Shown: positions 18,486-27,413, counted from the first letter of the stretch. The stretch is 64,000 bases of DNA from Rhizobium sp. Root708 (GCF_001429725.1 NZ_LMHV01000044.1:186001-250000); one strand, 5' to 3'. A program made the numbers and translations. Notes: generated from the letters alone by a model not told the origin.

Positions 18486-18800
18486 ATGACCACGATAAAT
18501 ACTACACTTAAGGGCGTTAAGAGGCTTGAAACGCCCGAAACTCTTGAACTCTCCATGCAGGTCGATGGCCTTCGCGTGGCTGCCCGCCGCGGTGAGACGA
18601 TCCTTTTGGCGGTGAACGCTGCCCTCGGCCATGTGCGCAACTTTGAGTTTTGCAAAGAACGAAGGGCTGGCTTCTGCTTTATGGGCGCTTGCCAGGATTG
18701 CTGGATGTGGACTGCTGGCGGTGAACGCATCCGTGCATGCACGAGCCTTGTTGAGCCGGGCATGACGTTGTCCACCTCCGCACCGGGACCGAGAGCATGA
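18486..18800 (+). CDS. (2Fe-2S)-binding small subunit of an opine-oxidase/HcnA-like dehydrogenase
   Basis: A 104-residue plant-type ferredoxin-like subunit. Cysteines in CxxxxxxxFCFMGACQDC and a final RACTSLVEPG form the [2Fe-2S] binding pattern seen in HcnA and in the small subunit of opine and hydroxyproline dehydrogenases. ATG 18486 was chosen for GGGAGGAA upstream. It is the first gene of a nine-gene operon and overlaps the next gene (ATGA). It carries electrons between the two flavin subunits. Confidence 0.85.
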   Translation: MTTINTTLKGVKRLETPETLELSMQVDGLRVAARRGETILLAVNAALGHVRNFEFCKERRAGFCFMGACQDCWMWTAGGERIRACTSLVEPGMTLSTSAPGPRA

Positions 18801-20182
18801 GCCGCCCCGACCTAATCGTCATTGTTGGCGCGGGGCCGGCAGGCGTCAGCGCCGCCAGCATCCTGGTGGAAGCCGGCCACCGCCCGGTGCTCATCGACGA
18901 AGGCATGTCGCAGGGCGGCCAGGTCTTTCGCCGCCCTCCTGACACCCTTCAAAGGACCGATAGGCAGCTATACGGCTTCGACGCCGCGCGGGCGCGCTCC
19001 ATGCGCGACAGCTTCGCCCGCATCCAGCCATCACTGACCTATCTTCCGGAGACGCTGATCTGGAACGTGGAGCCCGGCATGCTTCATCTTTCCGGAACAG
19101 CCGGGATTACCCGGCAACCCTGGCACCGACTGATCGTTGCGCCGGGCGCGATGGATCGGATCGTGCCCGTGAAGGGATGGACGGCCCCTGGCGTGTTCAC
19201 CCTGGGTGGCGCGCAGATTGCCTTGAAGGCCCAAGCATCCCTGATCGGCCACGAGACCGCTTTCCTGGGGAGCGGTCCGCTCTTGTACCTGGTCGCTTAT
19301 CAGTACGCCCGGGCCGGAGGAAGGGTCGCAGCCGTGCTGGAAACCGGCGCTCCGTTTCACCGACTGCCGCCTATTGCAGGCCTTGCCGCCGGCGGCCGGA
19401 TACTGGCGAAGGGCCTCTACTACATCGCCTGGCTGAAAGCCCGCGGTGTTCCCCTCCATGCGGGTGTGGAGCCCCTGGAGATCATGCGGGCCGAAAGCGG
19501 CAGGGTCTCCGGCCTGCGCTATCGCGTTGGCAAGCGCGAAGCCTCGCTTGCCTGTGACGCCGTTGGCATGGGCCAGGGCCTCAAATCAGAAACCCAGCTG
19601 GCCGACCTTCTTGGTGTCGACTTTCATTTCAGCGAGCAGCACCGCCAGTGGCTTCCAACTGTGGATCAAGACGGCCGGAGTTCTATCGACGGCGTCTATC
19701 TTGCCGGAGACGGGCTCGCAATCCGTGGAAGCGAAGTTGCGGAAATGACCGGGGAACTCGCGGCACTGGCGCTCCTTGCAGATTGCGGAAAGCCAGACAC
19801 GGCACGCTCGGCAAAATTGCGACGTCGCATCGCGCGCATGGATCGGTTTCGACGCGCGCTGGACAAACTGTTTCCGTTTCCACGTCGAATGCCATCCGAC
19901 CTGTCCGACGACACGCTCATTTGTCGATGTGAGGGCCTGACCGCGCGTTCCGTACGCGAGGCCGTGGCCGTGTCGGGCGAAACCGATATCAACCGCATCA
20001 AGGCCTTCAGCCGCCTTGGAATGGGGCGTTGCCAGGGACGCGTCTGCGCGCCGGCAGCCGCCGAACTCGTCGCGGCGCAGGCCGCTGTCGACGTTCGCGC
20101 CGTTGGACGGATGCGCGGTCAGGCACCGGTGAAACCCATACCGCTTTGCATGCTGGCTGGAGGCGTCGATGACAGTCTATGA
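18797..20182 (+). CDS. FAD/NAD-binding subunit, opine oxidase subunit A (OoxA/NoxA/HcnB)-like
   Basis: A 461-residue pyridine-nucleotide-disulfide-type flavoprotein. The first dinucleotide motif is VIVGAGPAGVSAA (about residue 5-17) and the second AFLGSGPLLYLVAYQYA (about 155-171). A C-terminal BFD-like [2Fe-2S] domain carries CRCEG and GRCQGRVC. This domain order matches the A subunit of octopine/nopaline oxidases and HcnB. It overlaps the small subunit (4 bases) and the B subunit (14 bases). The substrate may differ from known opines. Confidence 0.85.
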   Translation: MSRPDLIVIVGAGPAGVSAASILVEAGHRPVLIDEGMSQGGQVFRRPPDTLQRTDRQLYGFDAARARSMRDSFARIQPSLTYLPETLIWNVEPGMLHLSGTAGITRQPWHRLIVAPGAMDRIVPVKGWTAPGVFTLGGAQIALKAQASLIGHETAFLGSGPLLYLVAYQYARAGGRVAAVLETGAPFHRLPPIAGLAAGGRILAKGLYYIAWLKARGVPLHAGVEPLEIMRAESGRVSGLRYRVGKREASLACDAVGMGQGLKSETQLADLLGVDFHFSEQHRQWLPTVDQDGRSSIDGVYLAGDGLAIRGSEVAEMTGELAALALLADCGKPDTARSAKLRRRIARMDRFRRALDKLFPFPRRMPSDLSDDTLICRCEGLTARSVREAVAVSGETDINRIKAFSRLGMGRCQGRVCAPAAAELVAAQAAVDVRAVGRMRGQAPVKPIPLCMLAGGVDDSL

Positions 20183-21323
20183 TGTCGCCATCATTGGCGG
20201 CGGCCTTGCCGGCTGTTCGGCAGCGCTTCATGCTCGTCAGATGGGTGCCTCCGTCGCGCTCTTCGAGCGCGGACGATGCGGCGCGCAGGCAAGCGGGGTC
20301 AATTATGGAGGCGTCCGCCAGCAGGGTCGTCACGTTGCCGAACTGCCGCTCGCGCGACGCAGCCGCTCGATCTGGGCAAGGCTCGCCGATCTCGTCGGTG
20401 ACGATTGCGAGTTTGCGGTCACCGGCCACCTGAAGCTGGCACGCAACGACGGCGACATGTGGGAACTCGTTGCCCACCAAGCGCTCGCGAAGAGCATCGA
20501 CCTATCGCTTGAAATCCTTGACCGGTCCGATTTGCGGCGACGCTATCCATATCTCGGGGATCGGTTTTCAGGCGGCTCGCTCTGCGCCGAGGATGGCCAG
20601 GCCAACCCGAGACTTGTCGCGCCGGCATTCGCGCGCACCGCGCGGTCGATGGGCGCCGTCGTCCGCGAGAACTGCGCAATCGAACGCGCGGTAGTTTCAG
20701 ACATTGGTTTCGATCTCTTCGTGGTCGGAGAACTGGTCCCGTTCCGGGCGAGGCGGCTGATCAACACCGCCGGCGCATGGGGAGCGCGCGTCGCGGCATG
20801 GTTCGGCGACGTCGTTCGCGAAGACGTGATGGCACCCAACATGTGCGTCACGGAACCGATCCCGCCGCTGATAGGTCCCAATCTCGGCATCTGCGGCGGC
20901 GGGATCTATATCAGGCAGACCAGGGACCATGGGAGCGTGATCTTCGGATCGGGGCTCGGCATTGCCGACCGCGACGCCCTGCGTACCCGGCCGCTTGCGG
21001 ATGTCACAATGGAGTCAGCTAGAGCGGCGATCGAGATGGTTCCCGCTCTGGCGAACGTCCTTTTGGTCCGCAGCTGGACCGGCATCGAGGGACGCATGCC
21101 TGATGGGCTGCCTGTCGTCGGTGCTAGTCCTGGTCTGTCCAACCTCTTTCACGCTTTCGGCTTCTCCGGGCATGGGTTCCAGCTTGGCCCGGCCGTTGGC
21201 GCCGTTCTCGCGGAACTTAGCCTCAGAGGTGAAACCGAGACGCCGATCAACGGCCTCTCGATGACGCGCTTTGACCCGCCGACCACCCATCCGGCAGCGG
21301 CTGACGCTGCCGGCCAGACCTGA
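20169..21323 (+). CDS. FAD-dependent amine dehydrogenase, opine oxidase subunit B (OoxB/HcnC)-like
   Basis: A 384-residue DAO-family flavoprotein (glycine oxidase/D-amino acid dehydrogenase fold). The FAD motif is VAIIGGGLAGCSAALHA at the N-terminus, and GIEGRMPDGLPVVG with FGFSGHGFQLGP near the C-terminus are typical of this family. It is the catalytic subunit that would oxidise the C-N bond of an amino-linked substrate to an imine, which hydrolyses to an amine and a carbonyl compound. With the two preceding genes it forms a complete three-subunit membrane-associated dehydrogenase. Direct hydrogen-cyanide synthesis is unlikely given the ABC importer and kinase downstream. Confidence 0.85.
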   Translation: MTVYDVAIIGGGLAGCSAALHARQMGASVALFERGRCGAQASGVNYGGVRQQGRHVAELPLARRSRSIWARLADLVGDDCEFAVTGHLKLARNDGDMWELVAHQALAKSIDLSLEILDRSDLRRRYPYLGDRFSGGSLCAEDGQANPRLVAPAFARTARSMGAVVRENCAIERAVVSDIGFDLFVVGELVPFRARRLINTAGAWGARVAAWFGDVVREDVMAPNMCVTEPIPPLIGPNLGICGGGIYIRQTRDHGSVIFGSGLGIADRDALRTRPLADVTMESARAAIEMVPALANVLLVRSWTGIEGRMPDGLPVVGASPGLSNLFHAFGFSGHGFQLGPAVGAVLAELSLRGETETPINGLSMTRFDPPTTHPAAADAAGQT

Positions 21324-21355
21324 TCGACTTCACAACAACAAAGGGAACAACGATC

Positions 21356-22231
21356 ATGAAGACCACGACACTGACTGGGATGATGGCCATCACAATCGCG
21401 CTGCTTGCCGGGCCCTTATCCGCAGCAGACAACGCCGCCTACAAGCTAGTCGAACCGGGAACGCTATCGGTCGCCATTACCGGCGATATGCCAGGCCTCG
21501 TCGCGCGCGATGGAAAGCTTGTCGGTTACGACGGAGAGATCCTTCAGCTTGCAGCGGAGCATCTCGGATTGGCAATCAAGCCTGTTCCAATGGAATGGTC
21601 GGGCGCCATCGCGGCCGTTCAGACGGGCCGCGTCGACATTATCGGCGGCAACGTCGCCTGGACCGAACAGCGAGCCGCTACGCTCTCGCTGACCGACCCG
21701 AGCGGCTATTTCCAGAACGGCATCACGTCGCTGACGGCAACCGGATGGCATAGCCTTGCAAATCTCGAAGACATGAAGGTTGGCTCCATGACAGGGTTTT
21801 CCTTTCTGCCCGAGCTGAGGCGGATTAAGGGGCTTGAACTGTCACTCTATGACAGCTCGGATGCTGCCTTGCGCGACCTCGTTGCCGGACGAATCCAGGC
21901 GCTGGTCGGCGACCCGCCGGTCATCGACTATGCGATCTCGAAGAACCCGGATTGGGGACTCGCGAACTTGCCCTTCACCGACAACAATCCCCACTTCCCG
22001 CTTTTGACAGGGATCGGCCGCCAGTACGTCTTCGGTCTATCCAAGGATAACAAGGCACTTTCGGACGCCATCAGCGGAGAAATTCGCAAACTGTGGGAGA
22101 GCTGCGAGGTCAAGGCAATCGGCAAGAAATACGGCAATGTCAGCGAGGCGAACTACAAGCCGTCGCCGCAAAACTTCCGTACAGGCGTCGACCGCCCCGA
22201 CGAGTGGGCACCACCCGTTTGCGCTCGATAA
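21356..22231 (+). CDS. ABC transporter periplasmic substrate-binding protein, polar amino acid type
   Basis: A 291-residue family 3 solute-binding protein with a signal peptide ending near GPLSAAD. The mature part has the typical opening LVEPGTLSVAITGDMPG and the segment DIIGGNVAWTEQRAATLSLTDPS. It binds the compound in the periplasm and delivers it to the two permeases encoded downstream. It starts 32 bases after the oxidase subunit B gene, in the same operon. Confidence 0.9.
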   Translation: MKTTTLTGMMAITIALLAGPLSAADNAAYKLVEPGTLSVAITGDMPGLVARDGKLVGYDGEILQLAAEHLGLAIKPVPMEWSGAIAAVQTGRVDIIGGNVAWTEQRAATLSLTDPSGYFQNGITSLTATGWHSLANLEDMKVGSMTGFSFLPELRRIKGLELSLYDSSDAALRDLVAGRIQALVGDPPVIDYAISKNPDWGLANLPFTDNNPHFPLLTGIGRQYVFGLSKDNKALSDAISGEIRKLWESCEVKAIGKKYGNVSEANYKPSPQNFRTGVDRPDEWAPPVCAR

Positions 22232-22285
22232 CGACTACATCGGCGACCGGCTCGCCCGGTCGCATACCGTTCCCTGGAGGCTCCC

Positions 22286-23065
22286 ATGCCCGACGCCGAC
22301 ATTCTCCTGACCGTCGACAATCTCAACAAGTCCTTCGGCCCTATTTCCGTACTCAAAGATGTTTCGTTTTCTCTGCGGCGGGGCGAACGCATCGCATTGA
22401 TCGGCCCGAGCGGATCGGGCAAGTCGACCTGCCTTCGGGCAATCAATTTCCTGGAGCCGCCGACCAGTGGCGACATCAGGATAGACGGCAAGCTCATCGG
22501 CCGTCATGCCAACGGCCGTCGCATGACCGATGCCGAACTCGCGCCGCAACGCGCTGAAATCGGCATGGTTTTTCAGCATTTTCATCTTTGGCCCCATCTT
22601 TCCGTGGAGGCGAATGTCGCGCTGCAACCCCGCAAGGTGCGCGGTTTCGCGGCTGCCCGGGCCACGGCACTGGCCGCCGACCTGCTCGCCAAGGTCCACC
22701 TTTCTCACAAGGCAGGCGAGATGCCGTCGCGCCTTTCGGGCGGCCAACAACAACGGGTAGCGATTGCCCGCGCTCTCGCGCAGCAGCCGAAGCTCCTGCT
22801 CTTCGACGAACCAACCTCGGCCCTTGATCCGGAGTTGGTCGGAGAGGTTTTGACGGTCATCAAGGAGCTCGCCGGCGAAGGGCGTTCAATGGTGCTCGTC
22901 ACGCATGAGATCGCCTTTGCCCGAGAAGTCGCCGACCGCATCATCTTCATGGACGGCGGTCGCATCGTCGAGGAAGGCCCAGCGCGTCACGTCCTCGATC
23001 ACCCGCGGGCGCCGCGCCTAAGACAATTCCTCTCCAGCCTGTCGAATGAGGGGGGCGACTCATGA
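22286..23065 (+). CDS. ABC transporter ATP-binding protein, amino acid type
   Basis: A 259-residue ATPase with Walker A GPSGSGKST, the signature LSGGQQQRVAIARAL and Walker B LLLFDEPTSALDP, in the GlnQ/HisP layout. GGAGG precedes the ATG. It overlaps the first permease by 4 bases. Confidence 0.93.
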   Translation: MPDADILLTVDNLNKSFGPISVLKDVSFSLRRGERIALIGPSGSGKSTCLRAINFLEPPTSGDIRIDGKLIGRHANGRRMTDAELAPQRAEIGMVFQHFHLWPHLSVEANVALQPRKVRGFAAARATALAADLLAKVHLSHKAGEMPSRLSGGQQQRVAIARALAQQPKLLLFDEPTSALDPELVGEVLTVIKELAGEGRSMVLVTHEIAFAREVADRIIFMDGGRIVEEGPARHVLDHPRAPRLRQFLSSLSNEGGDS

Positions 23066-23709
23066 GCGAGGATCTGTTGGGCAGAATAGCCGATGCGCTC
23101 CTGCACGGATCGGTCGTCACGATAGAGGTAAGCCTGGGTGCCTTGGCGATTGCGATGCTGATCGGACTTGTGCTGGCAACCACCGAACATCTTTCCGACA
23201 ATAGAGCGGCAGCATTTCTCATCAGGGCCTATGTTGAAGCCCTCAGGAACGTCCCGAGCCTGACCTTCCTCTTCCTGTTGTATTTCGGACTGGCGTCGGC
23301 AGGCTTGCGGATGTCGTCGATGGTAGCCGCCATCCTCGGGCTCGGCATGATTGGCGGTGCGGTTGTCGTCGACATCCTTCGCGCCGGCTTCCAGTCGGTG
23401 CCGACGGGCCAGAACGAAGCGGCTGCCGCCATCGGTCTCAGGCCCCTTCCTGCGTTTCGCCTGGTCGTCCTTCCGCAGGGACTTCGCCTCGCTCTGCCAT
23501 CCCTCGGCAATTATGCGGTTGGCCTGGTGAAAGACACCTCGCTCGTTGCTGCTATCGCGGCCCCCGAGGTGATGTTCAACGCGCGCCAGATCGTCAACGA
23601 GACCTTCGCCACCGCCACGATCTACGGAGCAGCTGCCCTTCTCTATCTCCTGCTCACCTTCGTTGTCGGACAGGCGTTCGTTCTGGCTGAACGCCGACTG
23701 GAGTATTGA
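23062..23709 (+). CDS. ABC transporter permease, amino acid type (first)
   Basis: A 215-residue permease of the HisM/GlnP type with about five membrane helices. The coupling loop is NEAAAAIGLRPLPAFRLVVLPQGLR, the EAA motif contacting the ATPase. The ATGA overlap with the ATPase gene and the single base before the second permease show a tight operon. Confidence 0.9.
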   Translation: MSEDLLGRIADALLHGSVVTIEVSLGALAIAMLIGLVLATTEHLSDNRAAAFLIRAYVEALRNVPSLTFLFLLYFGLASAGLRMSSMVAAILGLGMIGGAVVVDILRAGFQSVPTGQNEAAAAIGLRPLPAFRLVVLPQGLRLALPSLGNYAVGLVKDTSLVAAIAAPEVMFNARQIVNETFATATIYGAAALLYLLLTFVVGQAFVLAERRLEY

Positions 23710-23710
23710 C

Positions 23711-24427
23711 ATGACCTTCATCGAAACTGTCATCGCCAACCTTTCCGACTGGGGGCCCCGGCTTGCCGCAGGCCTCGTCATGAGTCTCGCCGTGACATCC
23801 GCGGGCTTTACCTTGGCCTTCCTTCTCGGGCTTTCGCTCGAATATCTCAGAACCCGTTCGTCCTTTGCAATCAGGGCGGCAGCGACAACCTATGTGGTCA
23901 TCGCACGTGGCGTTCCAATCCTTGTGATCCTTTACCTGATCTATTTCGGGCTTCCGGGCAGTGGCATCGTGCTGTCCGCGTTTGCAGCCGGGAGCATAGG
24001 TCTGGGCGTTGTATACGGCGCCTATTTGTCCGAGGTCTTTCGTGCCGGGCTAGGGGCCATTCCCCCCGGTCAAAGAGAAGCAGCCCTGGCGGCGGGCCTG
24101 ACACCTGCCCAGGCATTCCGTCTCGTGCTGCTGCCGCAGGCCATCCGCCACATGCTCGCTCCCTTGCTGGTCAATCTCGTCTCGCTTCTGAAGGACAGTT
24201 CGATCTGCGCGCTGATTGCCGTTCCAGAGCTGACGCTAACGTCGCGCGCGATCATGTCCGAGAGCTTCCTGCCGCTGCATGTCTTTGCCCTGACCGCCGT
24301 GCTCTACTTCGCATTGGCATGGCCGGCTTCGCTCACCGTCAGGATGATTGAGAAACACCTTGCGCACGGTAGTGGCGCATCGCGTCAGCGCAGCACCGCG
24401 AAGAAATTAACGGCACAGCCCATTTGA
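23711..24427 (+). CDS. ABC transporter permease, amino acid type (second)
   Basis: A 238-residue permease, paralogous in layout to the preceding one, with the EAA loop REAALAAGLTPAQAFRLVLL and about five membrane helices. ATG 23711 lies one base after the first permease's stop; an in-frame start further upstream at 23663 would overlap the first permease heavily and is not preferred. The two permeases form a heterodimeric channel. Confidence 0.9.
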   Translation: MTFIETVIANLSDWGPRLAAGLVMSLAVTSAGFTLAFLLGLSLEYLRTRSSFAIRAAATTYVVIARGVPILVILYLIYFGLPGSGIVLSAFAAGSIGLGVVYGAYLSEVFRAGLGAIPPGQREAALAAGLTPAQAFRLVLLPQAIRHMLAPLLVNLVSLLKDSSICALIAVPELTLTSRAIMSESFLPLHVFALTAVLYFALAWPASLTVRMIEKHLAHGSGASRQRSTAKKLTAQPI

Positions 24428-24446
24428 GCGCGAAAAGGAGGATATC

Positions 24447-25439
24447 TTGAAGAAACTGATGAACAGCCCGTCAGGCTATGTAGACGAAAGCCTTTCCGGA
24501 CTGGTGCTTGCCTACCCGGACCTGATCCGTGCCGGAAATACGGGTCGCACGATCCTCAGGCGCAATGGCGTCAGGCAGGGCAAGGTGGCAATCGTCACAG
24601 GAGGAGGATCGGGGCACCTTCCGCTCTTCTGCGGCTATCTCGGGGAGGGCCTGCTCGATGCTTGCGCCGTCGGCAATGTCTTCGAAGGCCCCGCCCTCCA
24701 GTCCTGCATCGATGCCGTAGACGCGGCCGACAGCGGTGCCGGTGTGCTGCTTCTTTTTGGAAACTATGGCGGTGACCGAATGAATTTCGAAATGGCATCA
24801 AAAATGTCGCGGGCCGATGTCCGCATGGTGCTTGGAACCGACGACATCGCAAGTGCCGACCGCCTCGAGCGCCAGAAGCGGCGTGGCGTGGCGGGCCTCG
24901 TTCTTGCCTTCAAGACAGCTGGAGCCGCTGCGGAAGCAGGCCTTCCTCTGGACGAGGTCGCGCGGATTGCACAAAAAACTGTCGACCAAACAGCCTCGAT
25001 CGGCATCGCCTGGGGCGGCTGCAGGCTGCCGTCGGAAGATGTGCCGATTGTCGAGATGCAAGACAGCGATGTTGAGATGGGGATCGGCATTCATGGAGAG
25101 CCCGGAATCTGGCGAAAGCCGATAACGTCCGCCAATGCGCTGGTCGACGAGATGATCGAACGCATCCTCGCTGATCGCGGCGAGAACGTCGGCTCCAATC
25201 GCGTCATCCTGATGCTGAACAACCTTGGCGGCACGCCGGTCGATGAACTCTTCATAGCATTCGACCGCGCCCACCGGGCGCTTTCCGAAAAGGGGTTTGC
25301 GATTGCTCGATCCTTCGTTGGCACCTTCGCCACATCGATGGAGATGGCCGGAATTTCTATCAGCCTCAGCTTTATCGACGATGAACTCGATGCATTCTTC
25401 CAAGCGCCTGCGCAATCACCGTTCTGGAGCGTTCAATGA
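24447..25439 (+). CDS. dhaK: Dihydroxyacetone kinase subunit DhaK
   Basis: A 330-residue DhaK protein. The opening KKLMNSPSGYVDESLSGLVL is typical, and the substrate-binding histidine is His216 in GIGIHGEPG; family members bind dihydroxyacetone or another short ketose there as a hemiaminal. The start codon is TTG at 24447, supported by AGGAGG at 24436-24441 and by the conserved N-terminus. It is followed by dhaL with an ATGA overlap. No dhaM (PTS donor) gene is present, so phosphoryl transfer from ATP bound to DhaL is more likely. The substrate could also be a tetrulose. Confidence 0.88.
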   Translation: MKKLMNSPSGYVDESLSGLVLAYPDLIRAGNTGRTILRRNGVRQGKVAIVTGGGSGHLPLFCGYLGEGLLDACAVGNVFEGPALQSCIDAVDAADSGAGVLLLFGNYGGDRMNFEMASKMSRADVRMVLGTDDIASADRLERQKRRGVAGLVLAFKTAGAAAEAGLPLDEVARIAQKTVDQTASIGIAWGGCRLPSEDVPIVEMQDSDVEMGIGIHGEPGIWRKPITSANALVDEMIERILADRGENVGSNRVILMLNNLGGTPVDELFIAFDRAHRALSEKGFAIARSFVGTFATSMEMAGISISLSFIDDELDAFFQAPAQSPFWSVQ

Positions 25440-26038
25440 CCTGCTTCACCTCAACGGACATGCTTGCCGCGGCGAAGCGCGCCGCTCTTACGGCCAAAAC
25501 GATGGAAGCGACCCTGAATGCCGCTGACAGCCGCCTGGGGGACGGTGATACGGGTACGATGTTGGCGCGGTTATTGACTGCCATCGAACAAGCGGAGCCT
25601 GTCCAGGACGACATCGGCGCCACTTTCAAGGTGATGGCCATGAAAGCGGCCCAGAGCACCGGCTCTAGTTTGGGAACGCTTATCAGCGCATCATTGCTGT
25701 CGGCGGGCTCGCGATTTTCCAGCAGTCCTGCGCTTTCGGTCGCGGACATCGGAACGATCGTGAAGGTCGCCCGGGATGAAATGCTGTCGCTCGGACGCTC
25801 GCAACTCGGCGACAAGACGATCGTGGATGGTCTGGACGCCTTGGCCTGCGCGCTCGAGAACGGGTCCAACCCCTGCAAGGCAGTGGACGAAGCCCTCAGT
25901 CGCTTCAGGGGGAAGCCCTGCAAGGTTGGCCGTGCACGCATGTGGCCCGAGCAAAGCATGGATCTCGATGATCCCGGAATGCTTGCGTTGGCCGGGATCG
26001 TCAAAGCCATCTACATTCCATCGTCGCAACGGGGATAG
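25436..26038 (+). CDS. dhaL: Dihydroxyacetone kinase subunit DhaL
   Basis: A 200-residue helical-barrel protein with the Mg-ADP binding motif LGDGDTGTML near residue 33 and MKAAQSTGSSLGTL, as in DhaL. It would pair with DhaK to phosphorylate a short ketose to a glycolytic intermediate. It is the last gene of the nine-gene operon that starts at 18486. No clear terminator follows in the 47 bases before the convergent small gene. Confidence 0.88.
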   Translation: MTCFTSTDMLAAAKRAALTAKTMEATLNAADSRLGDGDTGTMLARLLTAIEQAEPVQDDIGATFKVMAMKAAQSTGSSLGTLISASLLSAGSRFSSSPALSVADIGTIVKVARDEMLSLGRSQLGDKTIVDGLDALACALENGSNPCKAVDEALSRFRGKPCKVGRARMWPEQSMDLDDPGMLALAGIVKAIYIPSSQRG

Positions 26039-26085
26039 AAGCGAGGAGGCTGGATTGTTGCTGATGGTATTGACGGCGGGAAGGA

Positions 26086-26322
26086 TTAGCCGTGCCGTCG
26101 GGCCGACAACATCCCCCAGACACGGCGAAGCGTTTGCAGTCGAGCCGATACTCGATCCTTTGGTAGGGGGATTGCAATGCCGTTGCGAAAATCCGCAAGG
26201 GCTTGCGCCTCCAGCCGGCTTGGTTTGCTGCATCCGGAAGGGTCATTGACCGGCTTGCCATTCCTGCAATCGATGACGGCCCACGTTCCGTTCTCAAGAA
26301 GCTGTATCTCGTAGCGTTGCAT
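26086..26322 (-). CDS. Small hypothetical protein (78 aa)
   Basis: The sequence opens MQRYEIQLLENGTWAVIDCR and looks like a compact domain with a charged tail. No family is recognised and there is no signal peptide. It lies on the minus strand, convergent with dhaL, and shares orientation with the two small genes further upstream. Confidence 0.5.
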   Translation of the reverse strand: MQRYEIQLLENGTWAVIDCRNGKPVNDPSGCSKPSRLEAQALADFRNGIAIPLPKDRVSARLQTLRRVWGMLSARRHG

Positions 26323-26473
26323 TCTGGCCTGCCAACAGTCGGGCTCTTAGCACAGCCTCAAATCCCAGTGAGAATCAATCCTACTACCGGATCGAGCCGC
26401 CTATACTTACGGCGGATGGTGAACCCGCCGTTACTATCCCTTCGGCGCGCCACATACCCTTCGACAGTGTCGA

Positions 26474-26749
26474 TCAATCGCCAGCGTAACGGCCGCTGGG
26501 TTCAACGAGGATGACCTGGATCAATCCGCCCTTTGATCCCGGCATCAGGTCCTGGACAGCGATCACCGAAACGATCCTCGCCCCGCATGACATGACGCCC
26601 TCAAGCACCCCGTCGATCCATGCAGCATTGTCATCCTCATCGACAAAGTCGCGAGCATGGCGCTGAACCTCTCCGCCACGCCTACCTGCGCGCGAACCTT
26701 GTTGTTTGCCGATCTCGTACCAGCTTTGATTCGTTCGACGTTCTCGCAT
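26474..26749 (-). CDS. Small hypothetical protein (91 aa)
   Basis: N-terminal basic part (MRERRTNQSWYEIGKQQGSR), then ARDFVDEDDNAAWIDGVLEG and a hydrophobic beta-rich end (IVSVIAVQDLMPG). Codon use and composition suggest a real gene, but no family is recognised. It starts 35 bases after the end of the small gene at 26785-26967 and may be cotranscribed with it. Confidence 0.5.
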   Translation of the reverse strand: MRERRTNQSWYEIGKQQGSRAGRRGGEVQRHARDFVDEDDNAAWIDGVLEGVMSCGARIVSVIAVQDLMPGSKGGLIQVILVEPSGRYAGD

Positions 26750-26784
26750 GGCAATCGCCTCAGGGGCCCAAGTCGTCTTTCCCG

Positions 26785-26967
26785 TTACTGCATTCCCGCG
26801 GTCGGCTTCGGCGTTACCGCCTGGCCGCGACGCCTTGCCTCGGAAATGGCCTCACCAATCGCCTGCTGAATAAGGAAGGAGAGTACCTCCCCATCCTCTT
26901 CCTTTTCCGCCATCTGGAGGGCGAGCCGCAAGGTTTCAATGAGTTTCGGGATCTCGTTTTCCGACAT
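26785..26967 (-). CDS. Small hypothetical helical protein (60 aa)
   Basis: MSENEIPKLIETLRLALQMA followed by a charged helix and FLIQQAIGEAISEARRRG. Predicted soluble and mostly helical. It is likely the first gene of a two- or three-gene minus-strand set with 26474-26749 and 26086-26322. Function unknown. Confidence 0.5.
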   Translation of the reverse strand: MSENEIPKLIETLRLALQMAEKEEDGEVLSFLIQQAIGEAISEARRRGQAVTPKPTAGMQ

Positions 26968-27413
26968 ATCCGATCTAACCTTCGATCCTAAAAATCGAAC
27001 AGGAACGCGATATCCGTCCCCATTCGATCTCGTATGCCCATTCGTCGCCGATTGGCAGCTTCTCCTTGCGAAGCGCCTAGACAGGTTTCGATACCAACGT
27101 GTATCTGACCGAAGGGAAGGCGTGATTGTGATGGATCACGAGCCTTTCGGACGGAGCCGCGAAGCGGCTCCTCGGATGTGATTAACGGCTGGGAACGCGG
27201 AGACTTTGCCATTGCCGCATTACGCCACACAGGGAGAAAGGAATCCACTCCATCTTTGGTGGGACGATCTCCGTAAATCACGGCAAGCCGTCGGCAGTCG
27301 TCGGAATTAAGCACGAAGCCCACCGAGATCACTGTCCGCGTAGTGAAAAATTGCCGATATCTGATCGCGGTTTCGATGTCGGCAGGACATCCCAGCCTTC
27401 GAACAGAGTTTTC
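26968..27413. other. Intergenic region with a GC hairpin
   Basis: No convincing gene in about 445 bases. A perfect 8-bp stem with a GAA loop (GGAGCCGC / GCGGCTCC) lies at 27153-27171 without a T-run. A minus-strand open frame of 114 codons (26988-27332) has poor protein character and is not called. Confidence 0.4.

Noticed and set aside
18486-21323. Hydrogen cyanide synthase hcnABC
   Set aside because: The subunit layout is the same, but the genes share an operon with an amino-acid-type ABC importer and a ketose kinase, which fits opine-oxidase-type catabolism better.
26988-27332. A 114-codon minus-strand frame
   Set aside because: No ribosome site, unlikely composition and a hairpin inside.
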